Source: an uncultured Oscillospiraceae bacterium
GTDB taxonomy: Bacteria > Bacillota > Clostridia > Oscillospirales > Ruminococcaceae
Assembly: GCA_934465295.1 (NCBI GenBank)
Contig: CAKSKU010000005.1
Location: forward strand, 75,152 to 139,151
Direction of reading: 5' to 3'
DNA length: 64,000 nt
Shown: piece after piece, positions 19,099 to 27,172 of the stretch
Position numbering within the stretch: position 1 is the first letter of the stretch
Layout: each line of letters opens with the position of its first letter
The notes under the pieces: generated by a model
Databases searched by the model: none
Seen by the model: the letters and a program-made list of their open reading frames with translations, nothing else
Told to the model about the DNA's origin: nothing
Translations under genes and position numbers: made by a program

Positions 19099-20031
19099 AT
19101 GGACAGCAAAGCTCAGATCGAAGCAATGGCACGAAAATATAAGGAAGAAATGCTGCGAATGTACAAACAGAGCGGCAGAACGAATGCAGGTGCGGCTGAA
19201 ACTATCTCTCCCCCGAGAAATGCCCAGCCGATACGCTCTCCGCAGACTTCTCCCCCACCAAAAGCAGCTACAACCGTTCAGCCGATGAGACCGACATCAG
19301 CCGCAGCGGTTTCTCCGCCGAAAACAGAGCAGACCGCAGCTCCGAGCGAGTCCTTAGCCTCGTCAGCGGCTGAGAAAAGCCTTACCGAAAAGCCTGAACC
19401 GAAAAGCACCTCGAAATTCCCTACTCCCGAGGAGATAATGCACGAGGAATTTGAGGAGTCGCTTGATAACAGATTCAAAAATGAGATCATGCCGCAGGTC
19501 AGCGTTTCGGACGAGGTGCAGAGTGAACCGTCCGCCGAGATGGCTTCACCTCCCGAAAATACAGCTCCCGACCCCGAAAATTTTCAGGGGAACTATAATT
19601 CGGAGGAGTTTTCCGACCTTCCCGACCCTCTTGAACCGAGATACAGCGGCGGTGAGGGCGAAACGACCGATATCAGCGGCACAGGCTACATAAAGGCAGA
19701 GGTCACAACGGGCAGCGGCGCAGTGCCGATCGAAAATGCAGTCGTTCTTATCACGAAAAAGGAAAACGGCAGAACTTACCTGCTGAAAATGCTCATCTCG
19801 GACGAAAGCGGCTCGACCGAAACGGTGGCTTTGCCTGCGCCGAACGCAGTGTTCTCCGAGACACCCGACCCGACCGAAAAGCCCTTCGCAAACTACTATA
19901 TCAGTGTTTATGCGAATGGCTTTTATGCCGAAAATGATATGGAAGTCCCCGTTTTTTCGGGCGTAAAGTCGATACAGCCTGTTGCGCTTATCCCAAAAGC
20001 AAGCGATGACAGCAGCTTTATGATGGACTGA
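19099..20031 (+). CDS. Pro/Ser-rich protein with C-terminal beta-sandwich-like domain
   Basis: A 310-residue protein I cannot assign to a named family. A short charged helix (residues 1-25) is followed by about 150 residues rich in Pro, Ser, Ala and Thr, an acidic stretch, then a compact C-terminal part (about 195-300) reading GTGYIKAEVTTGSGAVPIEN with later strands and GFYAENDMEVPV. The latter resembles carboxypeptidase-regulatory or transthyretin-like sandwich domains. There is no signal peptide or membrane segment. It starts the operon with the two peptidoglycan-binding proteins (14 bases to the next start), behind AAGGAGG and just after a terminator hairpin. Confidence 0.6.
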   Translation: MDSKAQIEAMARKYKEEMLRMYKQSGRTNAGAAETISPPRNAQPIRSPQTSPPPKAATTVQPMRPTSAAAVSPPKTEQTAAPSESLASSAAEKSLTEKPEPKSTSKFPTPEEIMHEEFEESLDNRFKNEIMPQVSVSDEVQSEPSAEMASPPENTAPDPENFQGNYNSEEFSDLPDPLEPRYSGGEGETTDISGTGYIKAEVTTGSGAVPIENAVVLITKKENGRTYLLKMLISDESGSTETVALPAPNAVFSETPDPTEKPFANYYISVYANGFYAENDMEVPVFSGVKSIQPVALIPKASDDSSFMMD

Positions 20032-20045
20032 AAGGCGGTGGGATA

Positions 20046-21443
20046 ATGTCTGAACCGTTTATTCCCGAAAAAGTCACCGTTCACCTTGGCAGACCGAATG
20101 ACGCATCTGCGGAAAATGTGACGGTGAGCTTCCCCGACTATATAAAAAATGTCGCATCGAGCGAGCTTTACCCGACATGGCCCGAAGCAGCTCTCCGTGC
20201 GAATATTTATGCGATAATATCATTCACGCTCAACCGGATTTTCACCGAATGGTACCCCTCGCAGGGCTACGACTTCGACATAACGAACTCCATTCAGTTC
20301 GACCAGTCTTTCTTCAAGGACAGAGATATCTATGAGCCGATAGCGCAGATCGTTGATGAAATTTTCAACGAATATATCGTCCGCCAAGGGAGAGTTGAGC
20401 CGCTTTTTGCGGTCTATTGCGATGGAAAGGACGTTGCCGACTGCGGCGGTCTGACCCAGTGGGGAACGGTCTCGCTCGCACGGGAGGGCTTGGGGCCTTA
20501 TGATATCCTTACTCGGTTTTACGGAGATGATATTGACATTGTGACGAATACAGACATAAGGGAAAATGCGCCGTCCTACCCGGGCGAGCCGCTCAGTCTT
20601 GGTGACGGCGGAAACGATGTTGTCCGCATACGCCGTGAGCTGAACCGAATTTCGCGGAACTATCCTGCAATACCGAAGATACCGACTGAGGGGACAGTTT
20701 ATGACAGTGCAACAGAAGAGGCAGTGCGAGCCTTTCAGAAGATTTTCAATCTTCCGCAGACGGGCGTTGTCGATAAGGCGACATGGTATCGGATACACTA
20801 TATTTATACAAGCGTGAAAAAGCTCTCCCAGCTTGCGTCCGAGGGACTTACTCTCGAAGAAACGGCGGTCGTTTTCCCCGAAAGGCTTTCATTCGGCGAG
20901 AGCGGAATGGCTGTGCGCTATCTGCAGTATTATCTCGAAGTCGTCGGGGCGTACTATAATAATGTCCTGCCCGTCACGATAACGGGAACTTTTGATACTG
21001 CGACCGAGAATTCCGTCCGCTCATTCCAGCAGGTCTTTGGTCTGCCGCAGACGGGAGTTGTTGACCGTGAAACGTGGAATTTGCTCGAGGATGCTTACCT
21101 CGGCATTGTCGAGAATGTTCCGCTCGATGAAAACAGCGAAAATCCCGTGCTTTTCCCAGGAATTATCCTGAACGAGGGTATGACAAATCCTTATATACGG
21201 ATTTTGCAGGAGTATCTGAACTACCTGCATCGGTTCTATCCGACGATACCCGAAATTCAGCCGACGGGCTTCTACGGCCCTTTGACGAAGCAGGCTGTGA
21301 CCGAGTTCCAGCGCATCTTCGGACTTCCGCAGAACGGAGCTGTCGGTGCTGATACCTGGAACAAGATCTCCGAGATATACAGCGAGCATCGCTTCGGCTA
21401 TGTAAAGCAGGCAGGGCAGAACCCCGGTTATACTATTTCATAA
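20046..21443 (+). CDS. SpoIID-like protein with three peptidoglycan-binding repeats
   Basis: In 465 residues, an N-terminal domain (about 1-170) resembles SpoIID/LytB: VTVSFPDYIKNVASSELYPT, where Glu40 sits at the place of the family's catalytic acid, then EAALRANIYAIISFTLNRI and CGGLTQWGTVSLAREGLGPY. Three PG_binding_1 repeats follow at about 185-275, 280-355 and 370-445, each ending in the G.VD..TW pattern. SpoIID proteins are lytic transglycosylases that cut glycan strands. No signal peptide is seen, so export is unexplained. The gene overlaps no other and is 36 bases ahead of a second peptidoglycan-binding gene. Confidence 0.75.
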   Translation: MSEPFIPEKVTVHLGRPNDASAENVTVSFPDYIKNVASSELYPTWPEAALRANIYAIISFTLNRIFTEWYPSQGYDFDITNSIQFDQSFFKDRDIYEPIAQIVDEIFNEYIVRQGRVEPLFAVYCDGKDVADCGGLTQWGTVSLAREGLGPYDILTRFYGDDIDIVTNTDIRENAPSYPGEPLSLGDGGNDVVRIRRELNRISRNYPAIPKIPTEGTVYDSATEEAVRAFQKIFNLPQTGVVDKATWYRIHYIYTSVKKLSQLASEGLTLEETAVVFPERLSFGESGMAVRYLQYYLEVVGAYYNNVLPVTITGTFDTATENSVRSFQQVFGLPQTGVVDRETWNLLEDAYLGIVENVPLDENSENPVLFPGIILNEGMTNPYIRILQEYLNYLHRFYPTIPEIQPTGFYGPLTKQAVTEFQRIFGLPQNGAVGADTWNKISEIYSEHRFGYVKQAGQNPGYTIS

Positions 21444-21479
21444 TGTATATTTATTAAATATAATACGGAGGGTAATCAA

Positions 21480-22043
21480 ATGGCAGAAAACAAAGCTTCG
21501 GACGTTCGTGAGGCACAGCGTTATCTTCGGACGATATCGAAATATAACCCCAATATCCCGATGACTGTCGCAGACGGAACTTACAGCGATGACACAAGGG
21601 ACGCAGTTGCGGCATTTCAGCGTGAGAGAGGTCTGCCCGAAACGGGGGAGATCGATCCGAGGACATGGGACGAACTTTATAAGCTCTATAAGGAAGCGGC
21701 ACTGTTTTTTTCCGAGCTGGAAAGCATAAGCCCCCGAGCCATCGGCGAAACGCCGCTGACAATAGGCTCGGCAGGCTATCCCGTCTATATAATCCAGGTC
21801 ATGCTGAATACGATCGCACAGTTTTACGATAACCTCAAAGGCGCATCGATAAACGGTATCTACGACAACGAAACCGCCGAGGAGATACGCCGAATACAAA
21901 CAATAGCAGGACTCCCCGAAACAGGAAAGCTGAACCGAGCAACATGGAACGCACTCGCAAGGATATACAATTACCATGCGGCGATAGATGATATCGACAA
22001 CGACAGAGCAGCGTATACTGTGAGTATAAAATCTGTGGGATAA
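21480..22043 (+). CDS. Protein with two peptidoglycan-binding repeats
   Basis: A 187-residue protein made of two PG_binding_1 repeats: about residues 5-65 (AFQRERGLPETGEIDPRTWD) and 95-165 (RRIQTIAGLPETGKLNRATW). It has no catalytic domain, signal peptide or membrane segment. It starts behind GGAGGGTAATCAA and probably partners with the upstream SpoIID-like protein. The function is unknown beyond wall binding. Confidence 0.75.
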   Translation: MAENKASDVREAQRYLRTISKYNPNIPMTVADGTYSDDTRDAVAAFQRERGLPETGEIDPRTWDELYKLYKEAALFFSELESISPRAIGETPLTIGSAGYPVYIIQVMLNTIAQFYDNLKGASINGIYDNETAEEIRRIQTIAGLPETGKLNRATWNALARIYNYHAAIDDIDNDRAAYTVSIKSVG

Positions 22044-22054
22044 TACTTGTGTTA

Positions 22055-22085
22055 AATTCGGAATTAGGAATTCGGAATGCGGAAT
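22055..22085. repeat. GAATTCG-type heptamer tract
   Basis: AATTCGGAATTAGGAATTCGGAATGCGGAATTA follows the peptidoglycan-binding gene, with the same 7-base period as the tract at 482. Confidence 0.7.
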
Positions 22086-22086
22086 T

Positions 22087-22190
22087 ATTTTAATGCGTAA
22101 TTCGTAATTATTTTTGCTCCGCAAGTTTGTCACGAAATAAACGAACAGACCTGTTTTCAAATCCTTGAAAACAGGTCTGTTGATTTACTG
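22087..22190. repeat. Dispersed repeat with 17-bp perfect terminator stem, copy 1
   Basis: AATGCGTAATTC, CCGCAAGTTTGTCACGAAA and a hairpin of 17 perfect pairs (AACAGACCTGTTTTCAA, 22144-22160, with 22165-22181) are repeated at 57226-57330. On the minus strand both copies read as a short frame beginning MKTGLF and containing FVTNLR, but this follows from the DNA repeat and I do not call it a gene. The hairpin probably ends transcription of the operon to its left and of the histidine kinase operon. Confidence 0.65.
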
Positions 22191-22245
22191 TATAGATTTC
22201 ATTTTAGCAAAATGTCAAGAGCTATTTCGCAATGTGTTTCCGACA

Positions 22246-22346
22246 AAAATTATCAATTATCAACTGTCAATTATCAATTAACTGTAAGCTGTTAACTATT
22301 AACTGTCAACTAATAATTATCAATTGTCAATTCTCAATTATCAATT
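22246..22346. repeat. CAATTGA / GTTAACA heptamer tracts at the end of the kinase gene
   Basis: Alternating ATCAATT, GTCAATT and TTAACTG units run for about 100 bases. The tract overlaps the kinase gene and encodes its last residues (AIDN) and stop. Confidence 0.75.
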
Positions 22347-23770
22347 GCCTTTAGCTTTCCCGGCATCTCGAACCAGAACGTGCTTCCTACGCCTTTTTCG
22401 GAGCGAACACCGAATTCGTAGTTGTGGCGCTGAAGTATCTGCTTTACTATCGAAAGTCCAAGTCCCGTGCCGATGACCTCACGCTTGCTCTTTTCGGTGC
22501 GGTAGTAGCGGTCGAAGATGAGCGGTATCAGCTCGGGTTCAATGCCTGCGCCCGTGTCGGTTATCTCAATGCGGACAAGCTTTTTCTTCTTGACGATCTG
22601 CGTGATGTAAACGGTCTTGTCCTCGCCCGTGTAGTTGACTGCGTTGTTGATAAGGTTGTAGATGACCTGCTGAATTTTGACAGCATCTGCCTTGACGATG
22701 AAATCCTGCTCGGCGGAAACGATAAAGTTGTAGCCTTGCTGTTCGGAAAGCAGAGTGTAACGCTCCATTATGCTCCGTATCGTGTCGGTGATGCAGAACT
22801 CCGTTTCGGTTATCTCGAAATTGCCGCTTTCAAGCTTGGAAAGATCGAGGATATCATTGACAAGCTTCGCAAGACGATCGCTTTCCTCAATGATAACGTT
22901 GAGATGCTCGGCACGCTTCTGCGGATTGTCGCCCGAAATATCCCTTATCATCTCGGCGTATGCCTTCACCATCGTCAGCGGCGTCCTCAGATCGTGTGAT
23001 ACATTCGCTATAAGATCACGTCGGAGCGTGTCAACTTTTGAAATTTCCTCCTCCGCACTGTTAAGAGTTTCCGCAAGTATCTCCGTCTCCTCGTAGCCAT
23101 GCCCGTCAAAGACAACATTGTAGTTCCCCTCGCCCATTTTCTTGGCAGTTTTCGTAATGCGGACGATAGGCGCTTCAATAACGGACGCAAGGAAGTACGC
23201 AATGACAAGTCCGAGTAGAAGAAGGATAATGCCTATCCAGTATATCTGACGCTTGATGATGTCGGCGGTCGATTTGAGCGGTGCAAGCGACGTGTTGAGG
23301 TAGATATAACCCTCGGGATCATTGACCGAGCCGATGACCATAACGAAAAGCAGTGTGTTCGTGTTGAATCGGGGATTGTTGACCTCTGCGTAGTAGTAGC
23401 CGTTGTTGCTCGACAAAGCTTCGTTCCTGTATTTGAAAAGGTTAAGGCTGTAAACGCCGTGGATAAGGCAGTTGTTCGCCATCATATCGTAGGAATAGAC
23501 CGTGTAGCCGTCAGCGTCCTGAATGAGGATACACATATTGTTGTCATAAGCCGTGTTGTCAAGGTTTTCGGTCGTCAGTCCGTCCTCGTTCCAGCCCTTG
23601 AGAATATACGAAGCGATAGAAACGATGTCCTTGGTCTTTTTGCTCTTGTAGTTTGCTTCAAGTGAAACGCCGAACGTGAACCACAGCAGCGCAAGGATAC
23701 CCGTTATAAAGATAACAAAGTACAGCCATATCGCCGTTTTTAAGTTCAGAAAGCTTTTATGTTGTTTCAA
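22334..23770 (-). CDS. Sensor histidine kinase
   Basis: A 478-residue membrane kinase. It has a transmembrane segment at about 12-33, an extracytoplasmic sensor of about 135 residues, a second segment near 172-195, HAMP (ITKTAKKMGEGNYNVVF), HisKA with the phosphorylated His in SHDLRTPLTMVKAYAEMI, and a HATPase domain with N box NLINNAVNYT, G1 ITDTGAGI and G2 GTGLGLSIVKQI. The start ATG 23770 overlaps the regulator stop by 14 bases, so the two are translationally coupled. The last four residues (AIDN) and the stop come from an intergenic heptamer repeat, a sign that the 3' end was remodelled. Confidence 0.93.
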   Translation of the reverse strand: MKQHKSFLNLKTAIWLYFVIFITGILALLWFTFGVSLEANYKSKKTKDIVSIASYILKGWNEDGLTTENLDNTAYDNNMCILIQDADGYTVYSYDMMANNCLIHGVYSLNLFKYRNEALSSNNGYYYAEVNNPRFNTNTLLFVMVIGSVNDPEGYIYLNTSLAPLKSTADIIKRQIYWIGIILLLLGLVIAYFLASVIEAPIVRITKTAKKMGEGNYNVVFDGHGYEETEILAETLNSAEEEISKVDTLRRDLIANVSHDLRTPLTMVKAYAEMIRDISGDNPQKRAEHLNVIIEESDRLAKLVNDILDLSKLESGNFEITETEFCITDTIRSIMERYTLLSEQQGYNFIVSAEQDFIVKADAVKIQQVIYNLINNAVNYTGEDKTVYITQIVKKKKLVRIEITDTGAGIEPELIPLIFDRYYRTEKSKREVIGTGLGLSIVKQILQRHNYEFGVRSEKGVGSTFWFEMPGKLKAIDN

Positions 23771-24428
23771 ACTTATATCCCATTCCTCTCAGAGTCTTGA
23801 TGAACTTGCGGTATTCACCGAGGGAATTTCGGAGCATTTTTATATGTGTGTCGACCGTTCTGTCATCGCCGAAGAAGTCATAGCCCCAGACTTCTTCAAG
23901 AAGCTTTTCGCGGGAAAGAGCAATGCCCTTGTTCCGCACAAGGTAGAAGAGCAGGTCATATTCCTTTGGAGTGAGCGAAACAGGCTTGCCGTCAACGCTG
24001 ACTTCCCTGCCCGTAACGTTGATCTCAAGACCCTCGTAGCGGATGATATCCATTGGCTGCTCCTTTGCGGCGGAGCGTTTGAGAACGGCTTTTATCCTCG
24101 CAAGAAGCTCCTTCGGGGAGAACGGCTTCACAACATAATCGTCAATGCCTATCTCAAAGCCGAAAAGCTTGTCGTATTCCTCGCCCCTCGCCGAAAGCAT
24201 TATAACGGGTATCTGCTTGGTCTTGCGTATCTCCTTTATTGCCGAATAGCCGTCAAGCCTCGGCATCATTATATCCATAACGATAAGGTCGAAGTCCTCC
24301 TTGCGGCAGATCTCGACGGCTTCCATTCCGTCCTCGGCCTCAGTGACCTCGAAGCCGTCAAATTCGGCGTATTCCTTAATAACATTCCGTATCATTTTTT
24401 CATCGTCAACAACAAGTATTCTCTGCAT
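23757..24428 (-). CDS. OmpR/PhoB-family response regulator
   Basis: A 223-residue regulator with a receiver domain (LVVDDEKMIRNVI, phosphoacceptor Asp in DLIVMDIMMPRLDG, Lys in DYVVKPFSPKELLARI) and a C-terminal winged helix (LTPKEYDLLFYLVRNKGIALSREKLL is its start; the recognition helix carries DDRTVDTHIKMLR). I start at ATG 24428, 8 bases after AGGAG; the frame is open to 24503 without a site. It heads the operon with the kinase. Targets and signal are unknown. Confidence 0.94.
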   Translation of the reverse strand: MQRILVVDDEKMIRNVIKEYAEFDGFEVTEAEDGMEAVEICRKEDFDLIVMDIMMPRLDGYSAIKEIRKTKQIPVIMLSARGEEYDKLFGFEIGIDDYVVKPFSPKELLARIKAVLKRSAAKEQPMDIIRYEGLEINVTGREVSVDGKPVSLTPKEYDLLFYLVRNKGIALSREKLLEEVWGYDFFGDDRTVDTHIKMLRNSLGEYRKFIKTLRGMGYKFETT

Positions 24429-24777
24429 AGTGTCATCTCCTTGATTTTTAACGAAAGGACGCATAAAACCCGTATGTTTTGTTCGTTTTGTATGACTTTT
24501 CAAGCGTCTTTTCCGCCATTTTAATTTAAAAATAAGTTTACCACGAAAATATGAAAGATATGTGAAAATTCAGCGTATTTTTAAGCTTTTATTATCATTG
24601 CCTTGACAAAAAGCGAAAATAAGAGTATCATTAATTTAGAAATAGTATGGCAAAATTGACTTGTTTTGTTCAGTTTTACCTTTTGATAGACACCTTTTTA
24701 TATTCTGCCGCAAAACATGTATATTCAGCAATGCGTCTTTTCAATTGAGCAGCTATTATTTCAAAGGGGAGAATTAT
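24429..24777. promoter_or_regulatory. Divergent intergenic region with promoter of the c-di-GMP gene
   Basis: TTGACA (24603-24608), a 17-base spacer and TATCAT (24626-24631) point rightward toward the c-di-GMP gene, leaving a leader of about 140 bases. I could not place the leftward promoter of the two-component operon, and I see no known riboswitch. Confidence 0.6.
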
Positions 24778-27138
24778 ATGAAGAAAAGTTATACGGGGCT
24801 TATCATCGCCCTTTCTTATATAGCGTCGGTGATGGCGGCGCTTATAGTGGCGGTAAATCTGCCCGAATATATGGCGGCTGTCATTGTGATATATCTTGTG
24901 CTGGCGGCTGTTTCGGTCGTTATCCTCTGCGCAGCGATGAAGCGCAATGAGCGTATGAAGATCGCAAAGCAGAGAAGCTACCTTTCCGACATCGTTCAGA
25001 GCCTTAACGCCATGGCTATCGTCTGGGAGAGCAACTTTCACGAGATAGAGGTAAACTCCGAGCTTACAACGGTAACAGGCTATACCGCCGACGACCTCAG
25101 GGACAACGCAAAGAACATTCAGAAGCTCCTCCCGAAGGACGCTTTTGCACCAAGCTTACAGGCTATAATCAACAATCGTGACGAGGAGTTCTTCGTTACT
25201 TCAAAAACGGGTGCAAAGGTCTGCACTATCTGGAACACCTCGCTTATGTTCGTCGAAAAGAGGGGCAAGCAGACCCCGAAATATATCCTCCTTTCGATAG
25301 GTCATGACCTTTCGGAGAATGCCAAAATGAAAGAAGAGCTTACAAATTATGCTCATGCGCTCGCTTCGTCCGAAAGCCGCTTCACAATGGCTATGGAGTA
25401 TTCGGGCGTAGGTCTTATGCTCAAAGACGCCAACGATTACAGACTTTATACCTCCGAGCAGTTCCGTCAGATGGGCGGCTTCGATTCGGAATATATCGGC
25501 TTCGACGAGTTAAAATCACTCATTTACCCCGATGACCGCATTGTTGTCGAAACATTAAGACGTGCAATGACGGCGCAGACCCCTACAAAGTCGGGCGAGA
25601 TCTATTCCGTTGAATTCAGAATGAAGCCTAAGAACAGCGATTCCTACCGCTGGCTCCAGTACCGCTATAAAGTAACTCCCTGCGCAAATATCCTTATGTC
25701 AACGATAGGCGGCGCAGTTATCGATATCAACGATGACAGGGAAAAAGACCTTATCATCGAAAAAATGGCTTATATCGATGAAGTTACACAAATTTACAAC
25801 CGAAACAAGTTCATTGTCACGGGTGAAGAAATATTCCATCTTTATGATTCCGTTGACGGTCAGGAGCTCGACTACTGGATAGTCGTTTTCGATATCGATG
25901 ATTTCCACATCATCAACGACACCTGCGGATATCAGAACGGCAATATGCTCCTTAAGGAGTTCGGCTCTATCCTCAATAAGGCTCTCAGCACTCTCGGCGA
26001 AAGTTCACTCGGCGCAAGAATAGGCGGCGATAATTTTGCCATTATAGTAAAGGATAACGGCGATGACGAGCTTCCCGTAAGACTTGTAAAGAGCATACAG
26101 AAGGACTTTGCCGCATTCTCCGAGGAGAATTTCGCAACGCAGACAGTTACCTGTTCCGCAGGCTACTGCAAAATGTCGGACGGCGGAAACGACTTCCTCC
26201 AAGTCCTCGACCGTGCCGAATTCGCACTCTCACATTCGGACGATACAAAGGGCAGCATAGTCCGCTACGACCGTGAGATACACGATCAGATCATCAAGAG
26301 CAACGCTATCGAAAAAGAGCTTGCAAGTGCAATCGAAAACAACGAGCTTGTACTTTATTATCAGCCGAAGATCGACCTCAACACGGGCAAACTTACGGGT
26401 ATGGAGGCGCTTATCCGCTGGGTAAAGCCGGACGGCACTATCGTTCCTCCGGGAAGCTTCATTCCCGTTGCCGAAAGTTCAATGCTCATCACGAAGATAA
26501 GCCGCTTCGTTCTTTACACCGCCTGCCGCCAGAACAAGGAATGGCAGGATAAGGGTTATCCGCCGATAACGGTTTCGATAAACCTTACGGCTGTTGATTT
26601 CTATCAGACCAATGTTACCGAAAATATCAAGAGAGCACTCGAAGAAACGGGTATGGAACCGCAGTGGCTCGATGTTGAGCTTACCGAATCGCTTGCGCTC
26701 AAAGACATCGACCACGCCGTTGCGCAGATGAACGAGATAAAATCACTCGGCATCAAGCTTTCAATGGACGATTTCGGAACGGGTTATTCTTCACTCAGCT
26801 ACATTCAGATACTTCCTATCACACTGCTGAAGCTCGACCGCTCGTTCGTAATGTATCTTGAAGATGATGAAATTTCAAGAGAGATCGTCTCGGCAGTTAT
26901 AAGAATTGCAAAATCCAAGAAGATAGAGACCATCGCCGAGGGCATCGAAACTCCGGGTCAGGTGGATATACTCAAACAGTCGGGCTGCGACCTTGCGCAG
27001 GGCTTCTTCTTCGGAAAGCCGATGCCTGCGGATAAGTTTGAGGAATTTATGAAGATGAAAGCCGAGCAGGCTAAGCGCGAAGATCAGAAAAAGCTTGCCG
27101 AACAGCCCGACAGCGTCTCGGTCGGTGCAGATAAATAA
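24778..27138 (+). CDS. PAS-GGDEF-EAL membrane protein, probable c-di-GMP phosphodiesterase
   Basis: A 786-residue protein. Two membrane segments (about 8-26 and 30-52) are followed by two PAS-like domains (about 70-190 and 200-325), a GGDEF domain and an EAL domain. The GGDEF site reads RIGGDNFAII (residues 416-420 are GGDNF), so Glu is replaced by Asn and cyclase activity is unlikely. The EAL domain keeps MEALIRW (EAL at 543-545), ELTES, DDFGTGYSSL, LKLDRSF and AEGIETPGQ, which predicts hydrolysis of c-di-GMP. Start ATG 24778 follows AAAGGGGAG. c-di-GMP controls pili in many bacteria and a pilus locus lies 6 kb away, but a link is inference. pfkA is 34 bases downstream. Confidence 0.9.
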   Translation: MKKSYTGLIIALSYIASVMAALIVAVNLPEYMAAVIVIYLVLAAVSVVILCAAMKRNERMKIAKQRSYLSDIVQSLNAMAIVWESNFHEIEVNSELTTVTGYTADDLRDNAKNIQKLLPKDAFAPSLQAIINNRDEEFFVTSKTGAKVCTIWNTSLMFVEKRGKQTPKYILLSIGHDLSENAKMKEELTNYAHALASSESRFTMAMEYSGVGLMLKDANDYRLYTSEQFRQMGGFDSEYIGFDELKSLIYPDDRIVVETLRRAMTAQTPTKSGEIYSVEFRMKPKNSDSYRWLQYRYKVTPCANILMSTIGGAVIDINDDREKDLIIEKMAYIDEVTQIYNRNKFIVTGEEIFHLYDSVDGQELDYWIVVFDIDDFHIINDTCGYQNGNMLLKEFGSILNKALSTLGESSLGARIGGDNFAIIVKDNGDDELPVRLVKSIQKDFAAFSEENFATQTVTCSAGYCKMSDGGNDFLQVLDRAEFALSHSDDTKGSIVRYDREIHDQIIKSNAIEKELASAIENNELVLYYQPKIDLNTGKLTGMEALIRWVKPDGTIVPPGSFIPVAESSMLITKISRFVLYTACRQNKEWQDKGYPPITVSINLTAVDFYQTNVTENIKRALEETGMEPQWLDVELTESLALKDIDHAVAQMNEIKSLGIKLSMDDFGTGYSSLSYIQILPITLLKLDRSFVMYLEDDEISREIVSAVIRIAKSKKIETIAEGIETPGQVDILKQSGCDLAQGFFFGKPMPADKFEEFMKMKAEQAKREDQKKLAEQPDSVSVGADK

Positions 27139-27172
27139 GAATAAAAATAAATGTTGAAAGGATTGGTCCAAT

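Noticed and set aside
21438..22160. A 240-codon minus-strand frame beginning MKTGLF
   Set aside because: Its start is repeat-derived (the same peptide is readable at 57231-57290) and the rest is antisense to the peptidoglycan-binding gene.
22246..22346. Heptamer tract considered as a CRISPR array
   Set aside because: Units are 7 bases with no spacers of constant length, and there are no cas genes nearby.
23676..24524. A 282-codon plus-strand frame
   Set aside because: It is antisense to the response regulator and kinase start, which have full domain support.
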